Shown in pieces: positions 1 through 8,158 of a stretch of 64,000 nucleotides of DNA (the first letter of the stretch is position 1; each line of letters opens with the position of its first letter). This DNA is from Neobacillus sp. PS3-12. GTDB taxonomy: Bacteria > Bacillota > Bacilli > Bacillales > Cytobacillaceae. The notes below the pieces were generated by a model. The model was given only the letters and a program-made list of their open reading frames with translations. It did not search any database and was not told the DNA's origin. Where the stretch lies: assembly GCF_030915385.1 (NCBI RefSeq), contig NZ_CP133268.1, forward strand, positions 1,426,001-1,490,000, given 5' to 3'. Made by a program: the position numbers and the translations under genes.

Positions 1-161
1 TTCAGAAAAATAGGCAGCATAAAAAGGACTGAAAAAAATAAACGGTAAAATGCAATTACACCAGATGGTGCATTACAAAGTTTTACAAAAACAGCTGAGG
101 TGGATACAGATAATACCCCTATCACCACAGCAGCATATGGATTAATTTTTGGCTTTTCCAT
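1..161 (-). CDS. EamA/DMT-family transporter, N-terminal part
   Basis: The gene runs off the left edge of the window; only about 53 N-terminal residues are present, starting MEKPKINPYAAVVIGVLS. Two hydrophobic stretches separated by VKLCNAPSGVIAFYRLFFS match the first helices of EamA (drug/metabolite transporter superfamily) permeases, where a PSxVIAFYR motif is common. The ATG at 161 has a good AAAGGAG site upstream. The substrate cannot be told. It diverges from the mgtC-like gene at 288. Confidence 0.7.
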   Translation of the reverse strand, partial: MEKPKINPYAAVVIGVLSVSTSAVFVKLCNAPSGVIAFYRLFFSVLFMLPIFL

Positions 162-287
162 ATTTAGCTAACTCCTTTTGTTTAAAAATCATTCCAAAAA
201 ACAAGTATACATTATAATATTAAGATATAGTATTTTCTCTAAATTTAATATTTTCAAAAAATGATTATGTAATGGAAGTGAATCTTA

Positions 288-983
288 ATGGAAAATATAG
301 ACTTGCAAATTTTATTAAAGCTTGGGATTTCAGCTGTATTTGGTCTGGTTATTGGACTTGAGCGTGAGTTAAAAAGAAAACCAGTTGGACTAAAGACAAG
401 TCTTGTAATCAGTATTGTTAGTTGCCTATTAACAATTGTTTCCATTGAATCTGCGTATATGTTTCCTAATTCAGATAAAGTGAAGATTCAAATGGATCCT
501 CTGCGTCTTGCTGCACAAATTGTTTCGGGTATTGGTTTCTTAGGAGCAGGGGTTATTTTAAGAAGAGGGAATGATAGTATTTCCGGGTTAACCACCGCAG
601 CAATGATTTGGGGTGCGGCGGGAATTGGTATTGCGGTAGGTGCTGGATTTTACCTAGAGGCTTCCGTGGGTGTGGCCTTATTAATCATTAGTGTTGAAGT
701 TATTCCTTATTTAATGAAGTTAATTGGTCCCAAGCAGTTAAGGACAAAAGAGTTGTTAATTAACATAAACATTAAAGATAAAAAGCATATAGATGAAGTT
801 ATCAGCTTTATTTTAAACAAACGGTATATTTTACGAAGAATACGGATCAAGGACCTCTCTGATGGAGGGCACCTTCTCCAAGTATTAATAGCAGTAGATT
901 ATCGTAACAGCACAACGGGTGTATATTATGACCTCTCTGAATTAAAAGGTATTCAAAGGATAGAAATAGAGAGTGTAGGTTAA
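288..983 (+). CDS. MgtC/SapB family membrane protein
   Basis: 231 residues. The N-terminal half has about four membrane segments with the family signature: GLVIGLERELKRKPVGLKT near residues 19-37, then GIGFLGAGVILRRG and GLTTAAMIWGAAGIGIAVG. The C-terminal 80 residues form the soluble ACT-like domain usual in longer MgtC proteins. Related proteins help cells cope with low magnesium or acid and affect F-type ATPase; that role is family knowledge, not shown here. The ATG follows a weak ribosome site (GGAAGTGAATCTTA). No magnesium riboswitch is visible in the short upstream gap. It lies outside the putative island, upstream of the tRNA gene. Confidence 0.88.
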   Translation: MENIDLQILLKLGISAVFGLVIGLERELKRKPVGLKTSLVISIVSCLLTIVSIESAYMFPNSDKVKIQMDPLRLAAQIVSGIGFLGAGVILRRGNDSISGLTTAAMIWGAAGIGIAVGAGFYLEASVGVALLIISVEVIPYLMKLIGPKQLRTKELLININIKDKKHIDEVISFILNKRYILRRIRIKDLSDGGHLLQVLIAVDYRNSTTGVYYDLSELKGIQRIEIESVG

Positions 984-1006
984 GCACATTATGTAAAAAA
1001 ATCCTC

Positions 1007-1035
1007 TTGCATTAACTCAATGATGGCGCTATAAT
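1007..1035 (+). promoter_or_regulatory. sigma-A type promoter of the tRNA-Ala gene
   Basis: TTGCAT (1007-1012) and a perfect TATAAT (1030-1035) are separated by 17 bases, about 20 bases ahead of the tRNA. This is a near-consensus housekeeping promoter. Confidence 0.75.
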
Positions 1036-1055
1036 CTTTTTTGTACCACTCATTT

Positions 1056-1128
1056 GGGGGATTAGCTCAGCTGGGAGAGCGCAACGCTGGCAGCGTTGAG
1101 GTCAGGGGTTCGAGCCCCCTATTCTCCA
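1056..1128 (+). tRNA. tRNA-Ala (anticodon GGC)
   Basis: A cloverleaf can be drawn by hand. Acceptor GGGGGAT pairs with ATTCTCC (two G-U pairs). The D arm is GCTC/GAGC, the anticodon stem CAACG/CGTTG has loop CTGGCAG (anticodon GGC), and the T arm is AGGGG-TTCGAGC-CCCCT. The discriminator base is A and the 3' CCA is not encoded. The 3' part, from the anticodon loop on, is duplicated at 15972, so this gene is the likely integration site of the region to its right. Confidence 0.93.
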
Positions 1129-1131
1129 TAA
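1087..1131. repeat. left copy of 45-bp direct repeat (putative attL inside tRNA-Ala)
   Basis: The 45 bases from the anticodon loop to three bases past the tRNA end recur without mismatch at 15972-16016 in the same orientation. Similarity resumes after about seven diverged bases through the terminator (to about 1169 versus 16054). Integration into a tRNA 3' end that leaves the host gene intact is the usual pattern for tyrosine-recombinase elements. Confidence 0.75.
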
Positions 1132-1135
1132 CCCG

Positions 1136-1165
1136 AAACCCTTGCGCAGCAAGGGTTTTTCTTTG
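1136..1165 (+). terminator. intrinsic terminator of tRNA-Ala
   Basis: Perfect 10-bp stem AAACCCTTGC / GCAAGGGTTT followed by a T-rich tract. An identical hairpin follows the right-hand repeat at 16022. Confidence 0.85.
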
Positions 1166-1324
1166 TTTACTCCTTCTCCCCCTTACTTCCTATATAAGTA
1201 AAAGTGCACAAATGGGGCACAGACAGAATTTTTTTCTCCAAGATTTTGTTCTTTTTCTACTATTAAATATTCATAAAAGCCCTTTAAAATAAGGTTATTC
1301 ATCCAACCACTCTAGGGGATTACA

Positions 1325-1600
1325 ATGTCCTTTTCTCCATTTGCGTTGAGGTCAGCGTTTACTTTTTTTGATCTTCTTACAAACGCCTCCGATGGTTTAA
1401 ATAATGATGTCATTGTTAGCATCATGCTTGGATTGGTATGTTTTCTTAACAGCTTTATCATTATGATTTGCGTTGGCATCCCCGCTCTTGTTAATACTGG
1501 GATAACGTTTCACCTTTTGTCCATTTTCGGACAGAACCATTTATCGCCACAGCTTGCTGCTACCGTTCTGAGTTTAATGTTTTATTGGTTTGTAAAATAA
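1325..1600 (+). CDS. small hypothetical membrane protein (uncertain)
   Basis: An open frame of 91 codons with about two hydrophobic segments (IMLGLVCFLNSFIIMICVGI and the C-terminal 25 residues). I do not recognise a family. The upstream sequence has only a GGGGATT stretch as a possible ribosome site. It lies just inside the left end of the putative island and could be chance or a remnant. The stretch between the tRNA terminator and this ORF holds no other gene. Confidence 0.25.
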   Translation: MSFSPFALRSAFTFFDLLTNASDGLNNDVIVSIMLGLVCFLNSFIIMICVGIPALVNTGITFHLLSIFGQNHLSPQLAATVLSLMFYWFVK

Positions 1601-1646
1601 AATTCCAAAGTTCATCAAGTTTCACCATCCTTTAGATAAATAGATC

Positions 1647-2375
1647 TTAAGGCTGTATCTTTACAACCATTCTTTGCTTTCGTTTGAACTCGAGTTTAGA
1701 GAGTGAAATACTAATTTCATAGATAAGAATAAGTGGAACTGCGACTGAAAGATGGGATATAAATTCAGGTGGTGAGATCAACGTCGCAATGATTACCAAA
1801 ATAAAATAAGCATATTTCCGTAACTTTGCTACATTATAAGGGTTGATGATTCCCAAAGATGTCAGGAACATCATGACCAAAGGCAATTCAAATGCAATAC
1901 CGAATGGCAGTGTAATGTTTATTAAAAAGCTAAAGTATTTATCAGCTGTAAAGTTCGTAATCATAATTTCATTTCCTAAATTGGTGAGGAATCGCAGGAT
2001 GTTAGGAAAAATAAAAAAGTACCCAAAAGATATCCCGGCAACAAACAGCAAAAATAACGCAGGAATATAACCTAATGCCAGCTTCCTTTCGTTTGGATGC
2101 AAACCCGGTTTCACGAATAACCAAATTTGCCAGGAGGTTATTGGGATTATACCAGCAAAGGCAATAATCGATCCCAGCTGAAAATACACTTTGATGATGT
2201 CACTTGGCCCTAACACCAGCAATTTGCCATGATAATTCGCCATTAAGATTAGATAGATATCTTTTGCATACATCAGCCCAATCGCAAAAAAGATTACAAA
2301 AGCTACTCCGACAATGATGATTCTTTTACGCAATTCCTCTAAATGTTGAAAGAGATTTAGTTCCTTTTCAGACAT
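1647..2375 (-). CDS. tatC: Sec-independent protein translocase TatC
   Basis: 242 residues, the normal size for TatC. It opens with the diagnostic LFQHLEELRKRIIIVGV motif and has six membrane segments, with IAFAGIIPITSWQIWLFVKPGL and FGIAFELPLVMMFLTSLGI as typical internal signatures. TatC recognises twin-arginine signal peptides and forms the translocon with TatA. It is the last gene of the moeA-mobB-moaA-tatC run. The likely cargo is the twin-arginine DmsA-like protein encoded at 8159-10350, so this looks like a dedicated Tat system carried with its substrate. Confidence 0.95.
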   Translation of the reverse strand: MSEKELNLFQHLEELRKRIIIVGVAFVIFFAIGLMYAKDIYLILMANYHGKLLVLGPSDIIKVYFQLGSIIAFAGIIPITSWQIWLFVKPGLHPNERKLALGYIPALFLLFVAGISFGYFFIFPNILRFLTNLGNEIMITNFTADKYFSFLINITLPFGIAFELPLVMMFLTSLGIINPYNVAKLRKYAYFILVIIATLISPPEFISHLSVAVPLILIYEISISLSKLEFKRKQRMVVKIQP

Positions 2376-2427
2376 TTTTGACCCCTCCCACTGTATCTAA
2401 AAATCTTTTTTAAATTCAAAGACAGCT

Positions 2428-3441
2428 TTATCCACCGATAAAAGACATTTCAATTTTTGGAAGACTTTTATTTGTTACAGCTGTTCGTTCCTCAGAATAT
2501 CTATCCATCCTGCCTAACCAGACATCGATGATTCTCTCCTGCAGTTGCTCATCTTTTATTCCATTTCTCAGTAATTTTCGAAGATCGAATCCATTCCCAT
2601 TAAATAAACAGGTGTAAATTTGTCCGCTTGCAGATAACCGCGCACGGGTACAGGTGCCGCAGAAGGATTCGGAGACGGAATTAATAAAACCGACTGTCAA
2701 GTTCGAATCTTTATAACGATATTGTTTTGCAACTTCTCCAAAATAAGCAGGTTCAAGGATTTCAAGTTCATATTTTTTTGTCAGAATCTCATAAATTTCT
2801 TTTTTTGTAGCAACATCATCCATTTTCCATTCATTAGTTGAACCAACATCCATAAATTCAATATAACGGAGCTGCAGATCTTCCTTTTTGCAGAATTCAG
2901 CCATTGGGATAATTTCAGCATCATTTAACCCTTTTTTTACAACCATGTTTATTTTTATACTTAAGTCTTCTTCTTTTGAAGCGGCAATTCCATCAAGAAC
3001 TGGCTTCGTATTAATCATTCGCCCATTAATTTTCCCGAATAATTCATCATTTAAGCTATCCAGACTAATATTGACACGCTTTAATCCGGCTTTTTTCAGG
3101 TCATGTGCAAATTTGGAAAGGAGGAAACCATTTGTAGTAAGTCCGATATCTTCTATCCCCTTAATGCGGGAAAGCTTTTCAACAAGATCTGGTAAATCCT
3201 TTCGGAGCAATGGTTCCCCACCTGTTAATCTGAGTTTTTTTACACCAAGCCTTGCAAAAATTGTGGCTAACCGTTCAATTTCTTCAAATGTTAAAAGGGA
3301 ATCATTCGGGAGAAAAATAAAATTGGATCCAAATTGGTCAGCAGGCATGCAGTATTGGCAGCGAAAATTACAGCGGTCAGTCACAGAAATTCGTAAATCG
3401 TGCAAAGGTCTGTTCCACTTATCTGTAATAATTGTTTTCAA
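2428..3441 (-). CDS. moaA: GTP 3',8-cyclase MoaA (molybdenum cofactor biosynthesis)
   Basis: Radical SAM enzyme for the first step of molybdopterin synthesis, turning GTP into the cyclic intermediate used by MoaC. The SAM cluster motif CNFRCQYC is near residue 25, followed by [11 protein letters not shown]. The C-terminal cluster [18 protein letters not shown] is complete. The usual C-terminal GG is present (FIGG). I favour a TTG start at 3441 (AAGGGAG upstream); the frame is open a few codons further. It overlaps mobB. MoaB/C/D/E are not in this window and must be supplied elsewhere. Confidence 0.95.
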   Translation of the reverse strand: MKTIITDKWNRPLHDLRISVTDRCNFRCQYCMPADQFGSNFIFLPNDSLLTFEEIERLATIFARLGVKKLRLTGGEPLLRKDLPDLVEKLSRIKGIEDIGLTTNGFLLSKFAHDLKKAGLKRVNISLDSLNDELFGKINGRMINTKPVLDGIAASKEEDLSIKINMVVKKGLNDAEIIPMAEFCKKEDLQLRYIEFMDVGSTNEWKMDDVATKKEIYEILTKKYELEILEPAYFGEVAKQYRYKDSNLTVGFINSVSESFCGTCTRARLSASGQIYTCLFNGNGFDLRKLLRNGIKDEQLQERIIDVWLGRMDRYSEERTAVTNKSLPKIEMSFIGG

Positions 3442-4036
3442 CAATATCAACTCCCTTATTTATAAAAGCATCCCTCTTACTAAAGCGAAGAACACTTTGT
3501 AAGTTCAAGTGTTCTCTCTTTGAGGACATCTTTTTTTGTATAAAGGATTGGGTCCAGGTGAGATACCCTATTTCGTCCCAAATAGAAAATACAGGAATCT
3601 GGCTATTTGGGAGCGGATGATACCAACTAATGACAAACACAATATTGTTTAACTCATACAAAAGCTTTTCATCCTCCGGGGTCCTGAGGAGTAAAACTTT
3701 TGGAAAGGATTCGTTTTTAAATCCCTCTATCATGATAATATCGAGAGAAAAAGCCCTATACATTTCCAAAAGCTTTTCTAAAGAAAAATTGTCTCCATTG
3801 GTTATCTGTAATTGCCCTTTCGATATGACTCCTGTCACGACTGCCCCTGAAGAACAATGTTGATTGGTATCTTTATTCGTGTCATCATACAAGGCATCAC
3901 CATCATGTCCATGATGTTTCAGTGTACCGACCCGATAACCCATTTCTTTTAGCATCTTTATCAATTGGGTAATAAGCGTCGTTTTCCCACTATTTTGATA
4001 ACCTACAACTTGCAGAATTGGGGTTTCCTGGTTCAT
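3419..4036 (-). CDS. mobB: molybdopterin-guanine dinucleotide biosynthesis adaptor MobB
   Basis: P-loop GTP-binding protein that assists attachment of GMP to molybdopterin to make the bis-MGD cofactor used by DMSO-reductase family enzymes. The Walker A motif [18 protein letters not shown] lies at the N terminus, followed by LKHHGHDGD and [18 protein letters not shown] as in MobB. An ATG at 4036 preceded by GGGA fits the family start; the frame is open to 4069. It sits between moeA and moaA with short overlaps on both sides, which suggests translational coupling. Confidence 0.92.
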   Translation of the reverse strand: MNQETPILQVVGYQNSGKTTLITQLIKMLKEMGYRVGTLKHHGHDGDALYDDTNKDTNQHCSSGAVVTGVISKGQLQITNGDNFSLEKLLEMYRAFSLDIIMIEGFKNESFPKVLLLRTPEDEKLLYELNNIVFVISWYHPLPNSQIPVFSIWDEIGYLTWTQSFIQKKMSSKREHLNLQSVLRFSKRDAFINKGVDIVENNYYR

Positions 4037-4040
4037 AATC

Positions 4041-5309
4041 TCAATCCCATGGCCATTGGCTTCCTTCATTATTATCTAGTAATAATACATCAACTGGTTC
4101 AGCTTCCCTAAAGCCCTGCTCTTTCCCAGGAAGCATGATAAAAGAATCAGCGTCCACTAACGTCATCACTACATTTGATTTATCAAGACCCGTTGGTGCT
4201 ACAAATAGGCCATTATCCCTGTAGATCAGTTTACTGCGCACAAAGCGGGTTAGTGGATTGGATTTAGCAATTTCCCTATCAAGAATAGCAGTAATTTTTT
4301 TGAGATGAGGCTTTGGTGAGTAATGCCAACTTCTCACAACCGGACGGACAAATAATTCAAAGCCGACGAAACAGGCCGATGGATTTCCTGATAACCCGAA
4401 TAAAAGTTTTCCCTGATAATCAGCGACGGTGGTAACACTCCCTGGCCGCATTTTAATTTTATTAAAAAGAATGTTGGCCCCAATTTGCGAGTATACCACT
4501 GGCATATAATCAAAGTCTCCGACAGATACCCCGCCTGTGGTTAATAAAAAATCCACCTTGGTCAGTGCTTGGCTGATGGCTTCAATACAAGTATCCAATT
4601 GGTCGGGAAGCATCCCCAAATATACAGGTTCAGCGCCGACTCTTTTTGCCTGTGAGATGATCATATGGGAATTGCTATTTCGAATCTTGCCTCTTTGAAG
4701 CGGTTCATCAACATCAAGGAGTTCGGAGCCGGTTGCAAAAATCCCTATTTTCGGCTTCTTCGTTACCTTCACCGAAGCATAGCCAAAAGTGGCCAAAACA
4801 GCTTTAATTCCAGGATTTATCCTTGTTCCTTTTTGTAGGATCAATTCTCCTTTTTTAACTTCTTCCCCTTGGAAGGATATATTCTCTCCCTCTTTTACCG
4901 GGCGTTTTATGCAAATATACCGTTCGCCCGCTTTTTCAAATTCGCTTATAGCTTCAAGCATAATCACCGCATCTGCACCAGGTGGAAGCATCGCCCCTGT
5001 CATAATTCTCGTTGCCAGAAACGGACTAATATCTGCAGCTGGTACCATCCCCGCACCCAATACCTCTAATACTTTTAATACAATGGGCTGAGCAGCTGAT
5101 GCTTCAACCGTATCAAATGATCGAATAGCATAGCCATCATATCCTGAACGCGTAAACAAAGGGACATCATGGGTTGCAACGATATCTTCAGCCAAGAATC
5201 TTTGATCACACTGATCAATCGAAACCAATTCCATTGTACCGCCGAAAGCGTAATCCATTACTTTTGTCACTGCCTGTCCGATTTTTAATGGAGTTCTTTT
5301 TTCCAACAA
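4041..5309 (-). CDS. moeA: molybdopterin molybdenumtransferase MoeA
   Basis: Inserts molybdate into adenylylated molybdopterin. About 420 residues, usual length. Recognisable parts are the N-terminal EKRTPLKIGQAV, TRSGYDGYAIRS, the MPT-binding stretch GEEVKKGELILQKGTRI, FATGSELLDV, LLTTGGVSVGDFDY and LFGLSGNPSACFVGFELFV. The TTG at 5309 gives the usual MLEKRTP start and sits behind GAGGTGA. It is first of four co-directional genes (moeA, mobB, moaA, tatC), separated from tatA by a terminator. Confidence 0.95.
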   Translation of the reverse strand: MLEKRTPLKIGQAVTKVMDYAFGGTMELVSIDQCDQRFLAEDIVATHDVPLFTRSGYDGYAIRSFDTVEASAAQPIVLKVLEVLGAGMVPAADISPFLATRIMTGAMLPPGADAVIMLEAISEFEKAGERYICIKRPVKEGENISFQGEEVKKGELILQKGTRINPGIKAVLATFGYASVKVTKKPKIGIFATGSELLDVDEPLQRGKIRNSNSHMIISQAKRVGAEPVYLGMLPDQLDTCIEAISQALTKVDFLLTTGGVSVGDFDYMPVVYSQIGANILFNKIKMRPGSVTTVADYQGKLLFGLSGNPSACFVGFELFVRPVVRSWHYSPKPHLKKITAILDREIAKSNPLTRFVRSKLIYRDNGLFVAPTGLDKSNVVMTLVDADSFIMLPGKEQGFREAEPVDVLLLDNNEGSQWPWD

Positions 5310-5340
5310 ACAAATCACCTCATTAACAGATTTCCCAATA

Positions 5341-5388
5341 AAAAAACAAACTCATAAACTCTGCTTTGTTTATGGGTTTGTTTTTCCT
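5341..5388. terminator. bidirectional terminator between tatA and moeA
   Basis: Inverted repeat AAAAACAAACTCATAAAC / GTTTATGGGTTTGTTTTT with A and T tracts at its ends. It ends transcription arriving from tatA, so moeA probably has its own promoter or relies on read-through. Confidence 0.75.
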
Positions 5389-5398
5389 TTCTGCTTTT

Positions 5399-5605
5399 TT
5401 ATATAGATTTTGTTTCTTTTGGTGACTTATCGGTTTCAGAAGGATTTTCTTTTACATCCTCAATCAATCCTGCTGTAGAATTTTTAAATTCCCTTAATGT
5501 TTGTCCTGCAGCACGGCCAAGCTCCGGTAGCTTCTTAGGACCAAAGATAATAAGGGCCAAAATGATTATCATAATTAAACCTGGAACTCCGATATTTGAT
5601 AGCAT
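5399..5605 (-). CDS. tatA: twin-arginine translocase subunit TatA
   Basis: 68 residues with one N-terminal membrane helix, the hinge [23 protein letters not shown] and an acidic, Lys-rich tail, all typical of Firmicute TatA. It forms the translocation pore with TatC (1647-2375). It follows the reductase genes closely and precedes a terminator, so it is likely the last gene of the torD-dmsABC transcript. Confidence 0.93.
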   Translation of the reverse strand: MLSNIGVPGLIMIIILALIIFGPKKLPELGRAAGQTLREFKNSTAGLIEDVKENPSETDKSPKETKSI

Positions 5606-5672
5606 GGCAATCTCTCCTTTTTTATTCTTCTTATTTTTTGATTATCTTCACAACCATAAAGTTTTTCCTAAT

Positions 5673-6692
5673 TTATTCTATAGTGCTAGAAGCTAACGTA
5701 ATATTCTTTGTTTCCCATTCGCCTTGACTTGTTTCTTTCAAACTGATTGCATCAAAGAAACAAATTTCCTTGCAAAGATTGCACTCACTGCATAATAAAG
5801 GATTAACACTAATTACTTTCTCATCATCATTATCAATCTGATTTAAAGCCCTATTAGGACATAATTTAGAGCATGCATGACAAAATTCACATTTTTCATT
5901 TATGAATGGTAATTTCAATTTTATGATAGACTGTAATTCGGGCTGATTCTTAAAAATATAGCGAATAACTTCTTTTTTTGGACTAACAATTGGAGATATT
6001 TTGCTTTGTTCTTGATTCCTATCAGAGCCATTACTCGCCCAATCGCGTAAGGCTATCAATGGTGCTTGTTTGACTTTTTTAAAAAAGTATAAAATTGAAT
6101 CTCGGCGATCTTGATTGATTCCATTATCAATGACTTTTTCCTGGCATTCATCAATACTTTTTATATAGAGCATTTTCTTTTTTGATAACCGCTCTGCTTC
6201 TTCAAAATCCTTTTCAAGTAAGTCCCCACCTGTTAAGACCTGGCATTTTCGACATGCATCTTTTGGTAAATAGAGCGTAAATTGAGCAGGAGAATTTAGC
6301 ATTACTAACCATATTTCGGAGAGAATTGATGCCAAACAAGGTACCTCTATATGATTAGTATTCTTTCCTTCTAACTTATGATTAGAGCAATGTACATATA
6401 TTGGTTCTTCGCATTGTTCGTACTCTTTAACCTTTTCAATTAAAGATAAATTAGAGGGGTTTTTCCATTTTAACGCCCCAGTAGGACATTCCTTTGCACA
6501 TAATCCGCATTCGATGCATCCATTTATTTGAATATTGCTATCATTGATATTTATAGTTTGAACAGGACATACTTCCATGCATCTTGAACACTTCGATAAG
6601 TTAGAATGGACTTTCGAGCATAAGGCAGAGTTAACGGTCAATATTTCAAAAGATTGACTCACTTTTTCTGCCAATTTTATTAGGTTAACCAT
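5673..6692 (-). CDS. four-cluster ferredoxin-like iron-sulfur protein of unknown role
   Basis: About 340 residues with two ferredoxin pairs. The N-terminal pair has CSRCMEVCP and CIECGLCAKECP. The C-terminal pair has CEFCHACSKLCP and CSECNLCKEICF. The roughly 200-residue centre has isolated cysteines (VHCSNHK, VPCLAS, ACRKCQVLTGGD), slightly reminiscent of hydrogenase/heterodisulfide-type iron-sulfur subunits. It has no Tat motif or membrane helix, so it should be cytosolic. ATG at 6692 follows GGGGTGGGG. Lying between dmsC and tatA, it probably passes electrons to or from the reductase; function not established. Confidence 0.7.
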   Translation of the reverse strand: MVNLIKLAEKVSQSFEILTVNSALCSKVHSNLSKCSRCMEVCPVQTININDSNIQINGCIECGLCAKECPTGALKWKNPSNLSLIEKVKEYEQCEEPIYVHCSNHKLEGKNTNHIEVPCLASILSEIWLVMLNSPAQFTLYLPKDACRKCQVLTGGDLLEKDFEEAERLSKKKMLYIKSIDECQEKVIDNGINQDRRDSILYFFKKVKQAPLIALRDWASNGSDRNQEQSKISPIVSPKKEVIRYIFKNQPELQSIIKLKLPFINEKCEFCHACSKLCPNRALNQIDNDDEKVISVNPLLCSECNLCKEICFFDAISLKETSQGEWETKNITLASSTIE

Positions 6693-6713
6693 TAACCCCA
6701 CCCCATCACATCT

Positions 6714-7550
6714 TTAATTTAGAAGACTATGAATTTGTAAGCCCACTGCTGTTCCGTAAAATAATTCTCTTCCTAAAATTTCGCCAATTAACACGCATAG
6801 AAAAACTCCAAAAATCGTCAAAACTCTTTGTTTTTTCTTAGATTTCATTACTAGACCTGGTACAAAAACAGCTAATGGAATGAACCAACTTAATAATCCA
6901 CGAATCCAAAAGATATTGCTGCTCATAATATTTTGTGCAGTCATGGCAAGCTCGTTTTTACCAGTAAATAGTACTGACAAATACATGGCAGAAACGAGTG
7001 CATCGATTAAAACAACAGCTACAGTAAATTTTTCAGTTTTAATGGCTTCTTTTTCAAATAACATCAACAGAAATCCAACAAAAAGAGGTCCCAATAATGC
7101 TGATGTTAAATAGAAAAAGAGTATCGGTGATAGACTATCCCAGGCAGGGATAGCTGGTATTTTATAAATTAAAGAAGATGAACCAATGCCCAGGATTCCT
7201 AAAATAGATGATATTCCACCTATCATTACTCTTTGTTTGTTTGGTATCTTTTCCCATACCAAGAAATAGATGAGTTGACTTAAGAAAAATAAGCTAAATA
7301 ACAAAACTTCTCGGCTTAACCAGGATGTACTCAAATGAGTAAGTGCACGATAAGCTTCAAACGGATGTCCCAAATGGAATACAGAAACTCCCAAACTAAG
7401 TGCAGTGATGCTTGTTAATGCTGCAGCAATATTTCTTCCTGTTTTTTCCTTTATTCTTTCATTTTTCCAACTTAAGATCCATAATGTTATCGTTCCACCT
7501 ACGGCCAGTTGGGATAACACTGTAAAAACAACTAATGGCATCTCTTCCAA
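6714..7550 (-). CDS. dmsC: DmsC-like membrane anchor subunit of a DMSO-reductase type complex
   Basis: 278 residues with about eight membrane helices. DmsC-family features are visible: an N-terminal PLVVFTVLSQLAVGGTI helix, VSVFHLGHP, SWLSREVLLFS and a late SNIFWIRGLLSWFIPL segment. In characterised complexes this subunit oxidises menaquinol and hands electrons to the DmsB ferredoxin. It lies between dmsB and the four-cluster ferredoxin gene. The start is probably TTG (GGGAGGGAAATAT upstream). Confidence 0.87.
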   Translation of the reverse strand: MEEMPLVVFTVLSQLAVGGTITLWILSWKNERIKEKTGRNIAAALTSITALSLGVSVFHLGHPFEAYRALTHLSTSWLSREVLLFSLFFLSQLIYFLVWEKIPNKQRVMIGGISSILGILGIGSSSLIYKIPAIPAWDSLSPILFFYLTSALLGPLFVGFLLMLFEKEAIKTEKFTVAVVLIDALVSAMYLSVLFTGKNELAMTAQNIMSSNIFWIRGLLSWFIPLAVFVPGLVMKSKKKQRVLTIFGVFLCVLIGEILGRELFYGTAVGLQIHSLLN

Positions 7551-7583
7551 AATATTTCCCTCCCATTCTTTTATTTGTTTCTA

Positions 7584-8144
7584 TTATTGAGCTCTGTATG
7601 ATTTCACAACTGATGGCTTAACAAACCGAACTGAGGGGTTAGTAATAGATGGATCAGGAAAGCCCGGTAGTTCTTTTTCATATCCTTCATCAGATAACTC
7701 GTTCAAGTCTACGACATCAATCGCACCTACCGGACAGCTGGCTACACATGCTGGCTTTAATCCTTGATCTTGCCGTTCATAACACATATGGCATTTTTGA
7801 ACAATTTTCTTTTCCACGTTATATTGCGGAACTTGATATGGACAGGCTTTCGTACACATTTTACAGCCAATACAGATATCATCGTTATGGATTACAATTC
7901 CGTCTTCACGCTTTGTGTATGCATCAACTGGACACACTTTTAAGCATTGCGGATGTTCACAGTGATTACATGCAAGAGACATACTCATTCTAGTTGGTGA
8001 TCCGTATGCGTCCTCCTGAATCTTATAAACTTTTCTCCAGCGAATCTGCGGGTCTAATAAATTAAAATTTTTACAGGCCATTTCACATGAATGACAGCCA
8101 ATACATTTGTCACTATTAACAATGAATCCCATTCTTTTTGACAA
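7584..8144 (-). CDS. dmsB: DmsB-like 4Fe-4S electron-transfer subunit
   Basis: About 187 residues with four cysteine groups in the order expected for DmsB/NarH-type subunits: CIGCHSCEMACK, CNHCEHPQCLKVCP, CIGCKMCTKACP and CHMCYERQDQGLKPACVASCP. These bind four [4Fe-4S] clusters linking the membrane anchor with the molybdenum subunit. The TTG at 8144 is preceded by GGAGGGTGA. It starts right after the end of the dmsA gene. A paralogue is encoded at 12860-13426. Confidence 0.92.
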   Translation of the reverse strand: MSKRMGFIVNSDKCIGCHSCEMACKNFNLLDPQIRWRKVYKIQEDAYGSPTRMSMSLACNHCEHPQCLKVCPVDAYTKREDGIVIHNDDICIGCKMCTKACPYQVPQYNVEKKIVQKCHMCYERQDQGLKPACVASCPVGAIDVVDLNELSDEGYEKELPGFPDPSITNPSVRFVKPSVVKSYRAQ

Positions 8145-8158
8145 AATAATCACCCTCC

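Noticed and set aside
180..287. Magnesium (M-box) riboswitch upstream of the mgtC-like gene
   Set aside because: The gap is only about 100 bases of AT-rich DNA with none of the conserved M-box stems.
1041..1292. An 83-codon plus-strand ORF across tRNA-Ala
   Set aside because: It reads straight through the tRNA and its terminator; a shadow frame.
1341..1354. A third fragment of the tRNA-Ala (GCGTTGAGGTCAG) inside the small ORF at 1325
   Set aside because: Only 13 bases match with no flanking similarity beyond a weak TTCTCCAT; too short to claim another attachment site.
2888..3502. A 204-codon plus-strand ORF opposite moaA
   Set aside because: Antisense shadow of moaA and mobB with no recognisable protein features.
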